DNA of 64,000 bases, from NCBI GenBank assembly GCA_052084925.1, contig JBQDEV010000012.1:42278-106277 (forward strand). Reading direction: 5' to 3'. A program made the position numbers and the translations under genes. Below, piece after piece: positions 36,807-45,618 of the stretch. This DNA is from CmP2 sp052084925 (lineage in GTDB: Bacteria > Actinomycetota > Actinomycetes > Actinomycetales > Micrococcaceae). The notes beneath the pieces were generated by a model that worked only from the letters and a program-made list of their open reading frames with translations, had not been told where the DNA came from and did not search any database. Numbering within the stretch: the first letter of the stretch is position 1; every line of letters begins with the position of its first letter.

Positions 36807-37116
36807 AGAGCGGTATACATCGACGACTACAACCTCTATTACGGAGGCCTCTGCTGGTGTAGGACGGTTCCGAGTAAGAAGTCCCTGACGCCAGATTCAT
36901 GGCATCGATCTCGCCGATCCACTCACCTTTGCTCGAGGCTACGTGCCGTTGCGCACCGTCAATCCTACGAAGGGCTACCGTGCTGGCAAGCTGGCAGGCG
37001 AGTACTCCGATGGGGTGGGAGACCACTGGTCGTATCAAATGCAGCCGCCCGATTGGTACAAGCACCAGTTCCCACCGATGCTCGATCACCGGATCACGAA
37101 GCCGTCAGGTTGGTAG
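36807..37116 (+). pseudogene. Remnant of a NYN-domain (LabA/DUF88) nuclease gene
   Basis: Two pieces of one family are seen in different frames. From 36807 the frame reads RAVYIDDYNLYYGGL, matching the N-terminal YIDGxNLYYG motif of NYN-domain RNases with its first catalytic Asp. About 50 bases on, a second frame (36889-37113) reads DLADPL, LRTVNPTKG, HQFPPML and KPSGW before a stop, resembling the usual SDLAEP ... LNP ... QFP ... KPxxW C-terminus. The middle (about 100-150 residues) is missing, the frames disagree and no start codon is present. It is therefore a deleted, frameshifted relic. Family assignment is from motif memory. Confidence 0.55.
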
Positions 37117-37152
37117 TGGCGACAGTTGTACCGCTACAGTGGTTCCATACCA

Positions 37153-37180
37153 CCCGGTACCTTAGGGGCCGGGTTTTCTT
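37153..37180 (+). terminator. Terminator after the NYN remnant
   Basis: CCCGG and CCGGG enclose an 11-base loop and are followed by TTTTCTTCTT, a typical rho-independent ending. Confidence 0.65.
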
Positions 37181-37331
37181 CTTGCAGGTCCATCTGTATT
37201 CCTTTGCCTCGCTCCCGGCACGGCGCGCCACCGATGTGATGATGCCCCCTCCGGAACTAGGCCGCGGTCTTCAACAGTGTGTCGCTCCCGTAGAACAAGA
37301 TTCAGCGGACCCGATATGCAATTGTAAATCG

Positions 37332-37366
37332 AAGAGCCCCCGACGCCAGTGGCGCCGGGGGCTCTT
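37332..37366 (-). terminator. Terminator of the Ltp-family gene
   Basis: A 16-bp stem with one mismatch (AAGAGCCCCCGGCGCC and partner on the minus strand, loop ACT) begins 10 bases after the stop codon. Confidence 0.8.
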
Positions 37367-37375
37367 ATGTCTTCG

Positions 37376-37900
37376 CTACGGCAGGTTCGCCACAGCGTAG
37401 TCAGCTTCGGCCTCGGTGAACTGATCTCCGTATTCACTGATGAGCTGGTCGCGAATCGCCGCAGGCGACATCGCCATGCCCTCCTGGTAAACCTCAGCAC
37501 TCGCCAATGCGTTAGCGTTCCAGTCGGCCTCTATATTGTCGATAGCGTACTGAGCCGCTTCGTCAGTGAACTGGTCGCCGTATTCGCTCGTAAGTTGGTC
37601 GAAGATTCCTGCTTTGGACATGTTCATCATGTCTGAGTATGTCTCCGCACTCCGCAGAGCGGACTTGTATTCGGACGGGACGTCGGAATCCTCGGCTACC
37701 TCCTCAACCGGCTCCGCCGATTCCTCTGGCGCAGCAGGAACGACGTCGGTCTCGGCGGATTCGGTAGCTGTATCCGCTGCCACCGGAGCCGATGCTGGGG
37801 ATGACGCGTCCACTGCCGCATTGTTTTCAGCCTCGTCAGCGCATGAGGTGAGTCCGAACGCTAAAGCGAGAGCAAGAGTGAATATCGAAGCCTTCTTCAT
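37376..37900 (-). CDS. Ltp-family surface lipoprotein
   Basis: The 174-residue product has a lipoprotein signal (MKKASIFTLALALAFGLTSC, lipobox LTSC, lipidated C20). An Ala/Ser/Glu/Pro-rich spacer runs to about 75. Two ~47-residue repeats of the host cell surface-exposed lipoprotein (Ltp) type follow: 78-125 (SALRSAETYSDMMNMSK, SEYGDQFT) and 128-174 (NALASAEVYQEGMAMS, SEYGDQFT). In a Streptococcus thermophilus phage (TP-J34), Ltp blocks DNA injection by other phages; many bacterial homologues have no known role. ATG 37900 is chosen because it begins the signal peptide. It lies in an AT-richer island between tRNA-His repeats. Confidence 0.85.
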   Translation of the reverse strand: MKKASIFTLALALAFGLTSCADEAENNAAVDASSPASAPVAADTATESAETDVVPAAPEESAEPVEEVAEDSDVPSEYKSALRSAETYSDMMNMSKAGIFDQLTSEYGDQFTDEAAQYAIDNIEADWNANALASAEVYQEGMAMSPAAIRDQLISEYGDQFTEAEADYAVANLP

Positions 37901-38188
37901 TCTGATTCCAATCCTGGTTTCGTGGTTGTGAGTAGGTGAGTGAGCACCTTCGCTCATCGTATCGGCGCCTCGCGGACGGCTGGTAAAGCGCTCTGTCGCG
38001 CACGTCGATGGAACGTAATAAACCACGCGCCATGCCGCCGCCCTAGCGGCATAAACTCCGGCTCATTCTAGGTCTCATAATTCCCGGTTTCACTAGCGAA
38101 TTCCGTTCTTTTTTCGACTGTCACGAGTGTCGCCAATTCGTTGAAGTACGGCGACGTTCACCAATTAATCCACGATTTGAAGCTCTAA
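37901..38188. other. AT-richer non-coding flank of the tRNA-His island
   Basis: This 290-base stretch holds the promoter of the lipoprotein gene. No gene is visible. Part of it (38080-38190) is clearly richer in A/T than the surroundings (T-run, AATTAATC), which fits acquired DNA. Confidence 0.5.
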
Positions 38189-38263
38189 TTCAAACACCGT
38201 TACTGACCCCAGCAGCAAGGCCCCCGACGTTCGCGTCGGGGCCTTGCTCATTCTCAGCGGATC
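38189..38263 (+). repeat. Direct repeat, copy 2 (degenerate tRNA-His 3' end plus terminator)
   Basis: It begins TTCAAACACCGTTACTGACC against TTCAAGCCCCGTTACTCACC in the tRNA, then repeats the CAGCAAGGCCCCCGACG hairpin with one base deleted, ending AGCGGATC. The changes would break the tRNA, so this is the non-functional end of the duplication. The hairpin at 38216-38246 may still terminate the minus-strand gene to its right. Confidence 0.8.
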
Positions 38264-38269
38264 ATTCGA

Positions 38270-38641
38270 TCACGAGAACGCGGTGCGCACCAGGTCTGCG
38301 ATTTTCGCCAGGGTCGCCTCGTCCATGTCGTCCAGGAACCAGGCCGACGGCTTCAGTAAGGTGTCGGGCTCACGCTCAACCGTGGCCTTCTCGGAGATTC
38401 CGAAGGACATCACGCCGTCATCGAGTCGGAAGAACACCAACACCGGGGTGCTCCGTCCCGTGGCGTAGCCGGGCATCCCGTACCAAATACGCGGCTTCAC
38501 CTTCGGCCCGGCGGACAGGATCGTCTCGTGCAGTTGGGCGCCGATCGAGGCGTAGGGTTCCGGCCATCCGGAAATCTTCTTCAGGACGGCCTGCTGATCC
38601 TTCTGGTCTTTGCTCGATGAGTCTTTCGTGGTCGCGGACAT
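38270..38641 (-). CDS. DUF1801-type protein
   Basis: The 123-residue product has a Lys/Ser-rich N-terminus and a core with HETILSAGPKVKPRIWYGMPGYA, VLVFFRLDDGVMSFGIS and a C-terminal DMDEATLAKIADLVRTAF. The xxWYGMPGY motif places it in the DUF1801/YdhG-like group, whose role is unknown. The start is ATG 38641; an upstream ATG at 38689 lacks a ribosome site. It lies just outside the tRNA-His island. Confidence 0.72.
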   Translation of the reverse strand: MSATTKDSSSKDQKDQQAVLKKISGWPEPYASIGAQLHETILSAGPKVKPRIWYGMPGYATGRSTPVLVFFRLDDGVMSFGISEKATVEREPDTLLKPSAWFLDDMDEATLAKIADLVRTAFS

Positions 38642-38870
38642 CTTGTCCCGCCCTTCTCTCGCGCCGCATTCGCGGCAGGGTGTACACAACGGACCCCGGG
38701 GCTCGGGGCCGGTTGCGCAATCTCCGTCGCGGACGCGTCCTAACCGGGGCCAGTCCTCTCCGCGAATGTGTCAGACGAGCACTTCGTCATCGACTGCGCG
38801 AGGGCACGGATACGTGCCGTTTCCCACGATAGCAAAACAGCGGATAACCGTCGCGTGAGATACTGCTGGC

Positions 38871-39059
38871 ATGGGTGAGCGCAACACCGTGGTTACGGTC
38901 CTGATCGTCATTGTCGCCGTCGTCGTGGCCTGGTGGCTCGTCGGCTTCCTCTGGAGCGCACTGTGGGCGGTGGTCCGACTCGTGTTCGTCGCCATCGTCG
39001 CGGTGGTGCTCTACGTGCTCATCAAGGGAGCACTCGACCGTTCCTCTGCGCGCGACTGA
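38871..39059 (+). CDS. Small two-segment membrane protein
   Basis: This is a 62-residue protein consisting almost wholly of two transmembrane helices (8-25 and 30-50) with a short charged tail (KGALDRSSARD). GATACT six bases before ATG 38871 resembles the -10 boxes of the leaderless genes in this window. No family is recognised. It lies between divergent and convergent neighbours and is monocistronic. Confidence 0.6.
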   Translation: MGERNTVVTVLIVIVAVVVAWWLVGFLWSALWAVVRLVFVAIVAVVLYVLIKGALDRSSARD

Positions 39060-39101
39060 CCGAATCGGTCCCACCGCCCACTTCTAGGGGTTTGCCCAGC
39101 G

Positions 39102-40661
39102 TCAGCGCACGGAGGCCCCTACACCGGCTCCGCCCTCAGGATCGTCGGAGTCTTCGAGACGACGGCTCTGGGTCCGCCCCGTCAGGGTGCGGCTGGAGCC
39201 CACCACGTCGCCGGCCTTCCATTCATCCCATCCGGGTCTTCCTGCCATGAACGTTTCAACCTGTTCCTTGCTGGCGTTAACTTTGGGGTCGTTGTCCAGA
39301 TAATGCTTCGTCTCCCGGGCAATGAGTCCGGAGAGGATCAGCAGCCCGATGAGGTTCGGCAGTGCCATCAGGCCGTTGGCAATATCGGAGAACGTCCAGA
39401 CCGCGGCCAGCTCCACAGTGCAACCGAAGTAGACGACGACCGAGAAGACCACGCGGAACGGCATGACACCGCGGCGACCGAAGAGGCGCTCCACGTTGCG
39501 CTCACCGTAGTAGGACCAACCGATGATCGTGGTGGAGGCGAAGAGCAGCACGCAGATCGACACCAGCCAGAAGCCGGAGTTACCCGGCAACACGGTGTTG
39601 AACGCTTCACCCACCATGAGCGCGGGACTGATCTGGCTGCCGTCGGCACCCGGAGCCTGCCAGACGCCGGTCACCACGAGCATGACGCCGGTGAAGCTGA
39701 CCAGAATGATGGTATCGATGAAGGTCTGGGTCATCTGGACCAGGCCCTGCTGGGTGGGGTGGCTGGTCTTGGCCGCGGCGGCCGCCATGGCGGCGGAACC
39801 GAGTCCGGACTCGTTGGAGAACAGTCCGCGAGACACGCCGGTCTGCACGATCAGGGCGAGGGCAGCTCCAGAGAACCCGCCCACCGCTGAACTACCGGTG
39901 AAGGCATCCCCGAAGATGGTGACGAAGGCGGCGGGGATAGCATCGAAGTGGAAGATCAACACGATCGCCTGGGCGACCAGGTACAGCACCACCATGGCGG
40001 GAACGATGCTGGCGCTGACACGACCGATGGACTTGATGCCGCCCACCAGCACGATCAGGGTGAACAGGGCCAGCAGCACACCGGTGAGCCAGTGCGGCAT
40101 GGACCAGGTGTTCTCCAGGTTCTCCGCGATGGAGTTGCCCTGGGTCATGTTGCCGATGCCGAAGCAGGCAATGACGGCGAAGACCGCGAAGGACAGGCCG
40201 AGGATCTTGCCGAAGGGTCCCTTGATGCCGCGTTCGAGGTAGTACTGCGGGCCGCCGGACTTCTCACCCTTGGAGTCGGTGGTGCGGAAGCGGACGGCCA
40301 GGAAGCACTCCGCATATTTGGTGGCCATGCCGAGCACACCCGTCACCCACATCCAGAACAGGGCGCCGGGACCGCCGATGGCGATCGCGGTGGACACACC
40401 CACGATGTTACCGGTGCCGACGGTGGCGGCCATGGCGGTGGCCAGTGCCTGGAACTGGGAGATGTCTCCGGCGTCCTCGTCGGAGCCTTTGCGCTTCATG
40501 ACCGCGAGTTTCAGCGCCTTGCCGAGTTTATGGAACTGGAGCCCGCGCAGTCGGACGGTCAGGTAGAGACCCGTTCCGACCAGCAGCGGGATGAGTAAGA
40601 ATTTGCCCCAGACGAAGGAGCTGATGTTGTCCAGATAAGCCTGGACATCAGGGGAAACCAT
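39102..40661 (-). CDS. Alanine/glycine:cation (Na+) symporter, AGCS family
   Basis: This inner-membrane carrier takes up alanine or glycine with sodium. The 519-residue product has about eleven transmembrane segments and the family signature TGVSRGLFSNESGLGSAAM near residue 280. The N-terminal GLYLTVRLRGLQF and the sodium-site TVGTGNIVGV are also typical. The C-terminal ~60 residues are hydrophilic. ATG 40661 gives the expected N-terminus. It appears monocistronic. Confidence 0.93.
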   Translation of the reverse strand: MVSPDVQAYLDNISSFVWGKFLLIPLLVGTGLYLTVRLRGLQFHKLGKALKLAVMKRKGSDEDAGDISQFQALATAMAATVGTGNIVGVSTAIAIGGPGALFWMWVTGVLGMATKYAECFLAVRFRTTDSKGEKSGGPQYYLERGIKGPFGKILGLSFAVFAVIACFGIGNMTQGNSIAENLENTWSMPHWLTGVLLALFTLIVLVGGIKSIGRVSASIVPAMVVLYLVAQAIVLIFHFDAIPAAFVTIFGDAFTGSSAVGGFSGAALALIVQTGVSRGLFSNESGLGSAAMAAAAAKTSHPTQQGLVQMTQTFIDTIILVSFTGVMLVVTGVWQAPGADGSQISPALMVGEAFNTVLPGNSGFWLVSICVLLFASTTIIGWSYYGERNVERLFGRRGVMPFRVVFSVVVYFGCTVELAAVWTFSDIANGLMALPNLIGLLILSGLIARETKHYLDNDPKVNASKEQVETFMAGRPGWDEWKAGDVVGSSRTLTGRTQSRRLEDSDDPEGGAGVGASVR

Positions 40662-40827
40662 GATGCCTCCGAAACGTGGATGCGCCCTCGATCAGACGAG
40701 CACGCGGTGTCAGTGATGAAGGTCATACTAATCGGGCGGCCCTCACATCGATAGGACATCCCCGCGTGTCTGGTGCCTGTTCGTCCAATCTTCACGCCAC
40801 CGAAACACGGCGTCCTCGGCGCACCAA

Positions 40828-42966
40828 CTATTCGGCGCCGTCGTGATCTAGGTCGTAACGGTCCGGGTCGTCGACGTCGTCGAAGTCGGAATCTTCTGGT
40901 GCGGTAAATTCATCGGTCGAATAGTCCTCGCCCACCGCATTCATGTAGTCCAGCCACTGTGGCGCGGCGAGTGTGGAGCCCCAGAAGTCTTCGTGGGCGG
41001 TGCCGTTGATGGGCACCCCGGCCAGGGAGGTCAGCCCGGTGTAGCTGCCCACCCAGGAGGCGGTGGCCAGGCCAGAGGTGTAGCCGATGAACCAGGTGGA
41101 GGACTCGTTGTTGTTGGTGCCGGTCTTGCCAGCGATGGGGAACTCCGCGTCACCCTCGGCGACCCGCTCCTCGGCAATCAGCCCGAGGGTCTCATTGAGT
41201 TGGGCGACCGTGTCGGAGTCGAGTGCCTGCGAGCATTCTTCGGCCGGGACCTCGTAGCTGGTGCCCTCGGCGTCGGTGACCTCGCTAAGGATCCGCGGAC
41301 GGCAGTACTGGCCGTCGGCGGCGAACGCGGCGAAGGCGGAAGCTTGTGTGAGCGGCGAGATCTCCTCGGCGCCCAGCACGAAGGACGGGTGCGCCGGGTT
41401 GAGTGGTTCGCCGTCGTCGGCGCGGTGGATGCCCAGGTCGGTGGTTAGCTCGGTGACGTCACAGACATCTAGTTCGGCCAGGGTGGCCACGGTGGCGGTG
41501 TTGATGGACCAGTAGAGACCGTAGTCAACCGTCATCTCCTTGGTCATGTCCTCGATGGCGTTGCCGATGCTCCAACCGTCCTCGTCCGGGATGGCGACTT
41601 CTCCCCCGGGTTGGCAGCTGGCATCGAAGGTGGCACCCTGTTCGTATTCGTCGCGGGAGGCATCCACAGTGTCGGTCATGGAGTTGCCGGCGTCGATCCA
41701 GGTCGCCGCCACGAAGGGCTTCAACGTCGAGCCAGCCTGGAATCCGTTGCCCCCGCCCATGTTCTGGTCGACATTGAAGTTCAGGGTGGTCGCCCCAGCC
41801 CGGTCGGCGGTGGCGTATTCGGTGTTCTGCGCCATCGCGAGGATGCTGCCGGTTCCCGGCTCCACCGTCACCAGCGACGCACCAGCACCCGACGGATCGT
41901 CAGCCGGCACGGTCTGAGCGACCTGGGCATCGGCTTCCTGCTGCAGGGTGGCGTCCAGGGTGGTCTGAATCTCGAGTCCGCCGCGGTTGAGCAGCGCCTC
42001 ACGTTCCTCAACGGTCTCCCCGAAAGCCTCATCGCCCTGGATGGAGCGGACCACGTAGTCGCAGACATAGGGCCCGACCTCGGCGGCTTGGCAGCCGGCT
42101 GAGCGCGGGTGGATATCCAGCGCCAGCTCCTGGGCGGCGGCCTCGTCACGCTCATCCTCGGTGATGTAGTCGTTGCGGAGCATTGCCTCCAGCACGGCGC
42201 CGCGACGTTGCAAAGCGCCGTCGGGGTTCTCTTCCGGATTCAGTCCGTTCGGATTCTGGATGAGTCCGGCCAGCAGGGCGGACTGGGCCAGGTCAAGCTC
42301 GGCGGCGGGTATCCCCCACAGGTACTGGGCTGCCGCTTCCACACCATAGTTGCGTCCACCCAGCAGCACGATGTTGAGGTAGCCGGCCAGGATCTCGTCC
42401 TTGCTCATCTCCTCTTCCAGGTCAACCGCGATGCGTGCTTCGTTGAGGCGGTCGGCCACGGTGGTGGTGCCCGACATGGCCAGCTCTTCCTCGCCCGCGA
42501 GCTGGTCGGCGTTGAGGATCAGCTGGCTGACGTATTGGTGGGTGATGGTGGAGGCGCCCTGGGTGGTGTCGCTGGTGATATTCGCGGCCGCGGCGCGGGC
42601 GATGCCGCGCAGATCGGTACCGTGGTGATCGTAGAAGCGCTCATCCTCGATGGCGACGACGGCGTGCTGGAGGTCCTCGGCCATCTCCTCGATCTCCACC
42701 GGCTGCCGGTTCTCCGCGTAGAACGTCGCGATCTCGGTTCCGTCGGAAGCCAGGATCCGCGAGGGGACCCCGATGGAGGCCTCGTCCAGTTCGGCGGGAT
42801 GCTCGTCCAGGATCTGGTTGCCGGCCTGCGCCATCGTCCCTCCCGTGGAGGCCCACGGCAGGAAGAACCCGGCGACCAACACGCCGCACAGGGCACTGAT
42901 GCCGAAGAACAGCGCGATCTTCCCGTAGATCGGCACGAGACCGTGCCGTCGCTGGGACGAGGTCAT
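40828..42966 (-). CDS. Bifunctional class A penicillin-binding protein
   Basis: This enzyme polymerises and cross-links peptidoglycan. The 712-residue protein has a short cytoplasmic N-terminus and one membrane anchor (15-38). The GT51 domain has the catalytic Glu in EDERFYDHHG (E107) and QGASTITHQY (usual TITQQ, so one change). The transpeptidase domain has SxxK in GSTLKPF, SxN in SINTATV and KTGT in AGKTGTNN. It has no PASTA repeats. The C-terminal tail is Asp/Glu-rich. The start is ATG 42966. No operon partner is seen. Confidence 0.94.
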   Translation of the reverse strand: MTSSQRRHGLVPIYGKIALFFGISALCGVLVAGFFLPWASTGGTMAQAGNQILDEHPAELDEASIGVPSRILASDGTEIATFYAENRQPVEIEEMAEDLQHAVVAIEDERFYDHHGTDLRGIARAAAANITSDTTQGASTITHQYVSQLILNADQLAGEEELAMSGTTTVADRLNEARIAVDLEEEMSKDEILAGYLNIVLLGGRNYGVEAAAQYLWGIPAAELDLAQSALLAGLIQNPNGLNPEENPDGALQRRGAVLEAMLRNDYITEDERDEAAAQELALDIHPRSAGCQAAEVGPYVCDYVVRSIQGDEAFGETVEEREALLNRGGLEIQTTLDATLQQEADAQVAQTVPADDPSGAGASLVTVEPGTGSILAMAQNTEYATADRAGATTLNFNVDQNMGGGNGFQAGSTLKPFVAATWIDAGNSMTDTVDASRDEYEQGATFDASCQPGGEVAIPDEDGWSIGNAIEDMTKEMTVDYGLYWSINTATVATLAELDVCDVTELTTDLGIHRADDGEPLNPAHPSFVLGAEEISPLTQASAFAAFAADGQYCRPRILSEVTDAEGTSYEVPAEECSQALDSDTVAQLNETLGLIAEERVAEGDAEFPIAGKTGTNNNESSTWFIGYTSGLATASWVGSYTGLTSLAGVPINGTAHEDFWGSTLAAPQWLDYMNAVGEDYSTDEFTAPEDSDFDDVDDPDRYDLDHDGAE

Positions 42967-43107
42967 AGGGCACTCCCGACGTCGAGACTACTGGTCGTGA
43001 ACAGCGTCGCCACATCGGCGGGGACGCGCTCGGCAGTGGACTGTACCGGGTGTGCCCGAGTACTTGCTGAACACGCCCTGGATGTACCGGAGTGGGCTCG
43101 ATGCCAC

Positions 43108-44361
43108 TCAGGCGCTCAACTGGCCGGCGACTGTGCGCGGGCCACCCCGCGCGATCAAGGTCAGCAGCAGGGAGACGACGACGCCGATCAGGATGCACAC
43201 CGCCATGGGAACGGCGGAGTCCTCCCCAGCCAGTCCGACCAGCGGGGTCGCGGTGCCGCCGAGCACGAACTGGGCGGCGCCCATCAGCGCGGCTCCCGCA
43301 CCCCGGGTCGATCGTGTGGTCACAGTGAAGGCCAGGGCGGAGGCGTTGGACATCACCAGTCCGGCGCCGCCGCTGAGCAGGAAGGCGCTGGCGATGAAGG
43401 TGGGGATGCTCAGGCTGTCGGTAAACACCAGCAGCGCCATACCGGTCCCGGCGCTGAGCGCCAGCACGTTGCCCAGCAGCAGCATGCGCGCCGGTCCGGT
43501 GCGCGGGGCGATGCGGGCGTTGACGAGGTTGGCGATGATGAGCGCGGCGGCCCCGGCCGCGAACGAGAGCCCGTATTCGAACTCGCTCATTCCCAGGATG
43601 CGCTGGCCCACGAACGGTGAAGCGGCGACATAGGACATGATGGCCACGAACACCATCGCGAAGGCTCCGACATGGGCCACATAGGTGCGCACCCCCACCA
43701 GATCCCACATGGGTCGGTACATCGAGCCCAAACCGCCGGTGCGCCGGTCCTGCACGGGCACCGTCTCAGGGACGCCGACGAGGGTGACGATGAACATCAG
43801 GGTAGCGATGACCGCCAGCACGGCAAGAACGCCCCGCCAGCCGAAGAACATCGCCACGACCCCACCCACCAGCGGGGCAATAAGTGGGGCCACGCTGACG
43901 ACGGTGGAGATCAGGCTGAGCGCGCGGACGGCGGTACTGCCGGAGCTCAGGTCTACCGCGATGGCGCGGGCCAGCACGATGCCGGCGGCTCCGGCGAAAC
44001 CTTGCACCACACGCAGGATGATGAACACCTGGATGTTCGGGGAGAACACCATCAGGATGGAGGCCAGGGCGAAGAGCAGCATCGCCGCTACCAACACGGG
44101 CCGACGCCCCATCCGGTCCGAGAGCGGACCGTGAATCAGTTGTCCGCTGGCGATGCCGGCCATGAAGGCGGTCAGGGTGAGCTGCACCGAGGAGGCAGGA
44201 GTTCCCAGCGACGTCGCGATGTCGGTGAATGACGCCAGGTACATATCGGTGGCGAAGGGGCCCACCGCAGCGAGAAACCCGAGCAGACTCAGTAGTCCCG
44301 GTCCCAGGTGCGGTCGTGCTCCGTCGTCGGCGTCCGTCCCCCGCTGGGGCCGCGTCGTCAT
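43108..44361 (-). CDS. Bcr/CflA-type multidrug efflux MFS transporter
   Basis: This 417-residue 12-helix proton antiporter has the DHA1/Bcr-CflA pattern: GPFATDMYLASF in the first helix, GQLIHGPLSDRMGRRPVL as motif A after the second, and RVVQGFAGAAGIVLARAI in the fourth. Substrates in the family include bicyclomycin, chloramphenicol and cysteine-type compounds; the one here is unknown. ATG 44361 is divergent from the ABM gene. Confidence 0.9.
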   Translation of the reverse strand: MTTRPQRGTDADDGARPHLGPGLLSLLGFLAAVGPFATDMYLASFTDIATSLGTPASSVQLTLTAFMAGIASGQLIHGPLSDRMGRRPVLVAAMLLFALASILMVFSPNIQVFIILRVVQGFAGAAGIVLARAIAVDLSSGSTAVRALSLISTVVSVAPLIAPLVGGVVAMFFGWRGVLAVLAVIATLMFIVTLVGVPETVPVQDRRTGGLGSMYRPMWDLVGVRTYVAHVGAFAMVFVAIMSYVAASPFVGQRILGMSEFEYGLSFAAGAAALIIANLVNARIAPRTGPARMLLLGNVLALSAGTGMALLVFTDSLSIPTFIASAFLLSGGAGLVMSNASALAFTVTTRSTRGAGAALMGAAQFVLGGTATPLVGLAGEDSAVPMAVCILIGVVVSLLLTLIARGGPRTVAGQLSA

Positions 44362-44489
44362 GGGGGTTCTGTGCTCCTCTCGCCCGCCTCACCCAGTGAG
44401 AAGGGCCCTGACTGAATATCAGCACTCAGGATAGCCTGGGCAGACACCGCTCGCGCCCGCAGTGTCACTACTCGACGAAGGAGTCTCCC

Positions 44490-44807
44490 ATGTCCGTGGT
44501 CAAGATCAATGTCCTCACCGTTGCCGAGGGCCAGCAGGCCGAGCTGGAGCGCCGGTTCGCGGCCCGGCGCAACGAGGTCGGTTCCGTGACCGGTTTCGAA
44601 GGATTCCAGCTGCTTCGCCCGGTCGAGGGCGAGGATCGCTACTACGTGGTCACCCAATTCGACACCGAGGAGAACTACCAGCAGTGGCTCGCTCACCGAC
44701 ACAACGCCAAGGCCGAGGCCGGTCCGCGCCCCACCCCGATCTCCACCATGGCCACCACGATGGCCTTTGAGATTGTTGACCTCGAGGCGATAGCCGCAGC
44801 TCAGTAG
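44490..44807 (+). CDS. ABM-domain protein, MhuD/IsdG-like
   Basis: The 105-residue dimeric alpha/beta-barrel type protein closely resembles mycobacterial MhuD, which degrades haem to mycobilin: MSVVKINV, RFAARRNEV, GFEGFQLLRPVEGEDRYYVVTQF. The catalytic N7 and W66 of MhuD are at the same positions. The haem-ligand His of MhuD (H75 as I recall) is Ala here, with H69 and H71 nearby. It may thus bind haem differently or not at all. ATG 44490 follows GAAGGAG. It is monocistronic and upstream of def. Confidence 0.82.
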   Translation: MSVVKINVLTVAEGQQAELERRFAARRNEVGSVTGFEGFQLLRPVEGEDRYYVVTQFDTEENYQQWLAHRHNAKAEAGPRPTPISTMATTMAFEIVDLEAIAAAQ

Positions 44808-44911
44808 TGCAGTAGCCGGTGTCTCCGGAAATCACGGATCCTGCCCCGCAGTCATTAGACTGTGGGGCAGTATCGTCTCACCGACCGGCACCCCGCAGGA
44901 GCATCCACACT

Positions 44912-45586
44912 ATGGCGTACACGCCGAGCATCCGTCCTATCACCATCCACGGCGAACCAGTGCTGCACCGGCGCGCCACCGAGGTGGAAGAGATCGACCA
45001 GCGCATCCGCGAGCTGGTCGCCGACATGCATCTCACCCAGGAGGCCGCCCGCGGCGTCGGCCTGGCCGCGCCCCAGGTGGGTGTTGGCTTGCGGATCTTC
45101 ACCTGGGCTTACGAGGACACCGGGGAGGCCCCGAACCAGGGCGAGGTCATCAATCCGGTCCTCACCCTGCTCGGAAAAGTCTCCCAGGAAGCCCCTGACG
45201 CCGATTCCGAGACGGAAGGGTGCCTCTCGGTGCCCGGCTACGGCTTCCCACTCAAGCGCTCCGACCATGTCCGGTTGCAGGGTTTCACCGTGGACGGCGA
45301 CGAGGTGGACTTCGAGGCGCACGGCTGGTTCGCCCGCATCATGCAGCACGAGCACGACCACCTCGACGGGTATCTCTACGTGAACCGGCTCAAGGACAAG
45401 TGGGCGCGGCGCTGGAAGAAGTCGCTGCGCCGTGAGGGCTGGAACGAGCCGGGCCTGACCTGGATGCCCGGCGTGGACGAAGACCCCTTCGGCCATGACG
45501 AGGTGGACGACGAGAACGGGATGGACGGCGAGCACCTCCACGACCACGGGGGCGAGGCATCCACGGAGGAATCAGCCCGCGCGTAG
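44912..45586 (+). CDS. def: Peptide deformylase
   Basis: Def removes the formyl group from new N-termini. The 224-residue protein has motif 1 GVGLAAPQVG (49-58), motif 2 EGCLSVPG with metal ligand C104, and motif 3 QHEHDHLDG with ligands H146 and H150 and catalytic E147. After about residue 180 it has an acidic, His-containing extension (DEDPFGHDEVDDENG) not needed for activity. The start is ATG 44912; AGGAG lies ten bases upstream. The frame upstream is not conserved. Confidence 0.94.
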   Translation: MAYTPSIRPITIHGEPVLHRRATEVEEIDQRIRELVADMHLTQEAARGVGLAAPQVGVGLRIFTWAYEDTGEAPNQGEVINPVLTLLGKVSQEAPDADSETEGCLSVPGYGFPLKRSDHVRLQGFTVDGDEVDFEAHGWFARIMQHEHDHLDGYLYVNRLKDKWARRWKKSLRREGWNEPGLTWMPGVDEDPFGHDEVDDENGMDGEHLHDHGGEASTEESARA

Positions 45587-45618
45587 GTTTCTCCAGCCCA
45601 GCGCAGACCACCACGAGC

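Noticed and set aside
36889..37165. Plus-strand frame starting at ATG 36899 as a real 88-codon gene
   Set aside because: Its protein is Ser/Arg/Thr-rich with no family; the neighbouring frame gives a recognisable NYN-like C-terminus instead.
37566..37931. Ser/Ala-rich plus-strand frame opposite the Ltp lipoprotein gene
   Set aside because: The minus strand gives a proper lipoprotein signal and two Ltp repeats, so this is a shadow.
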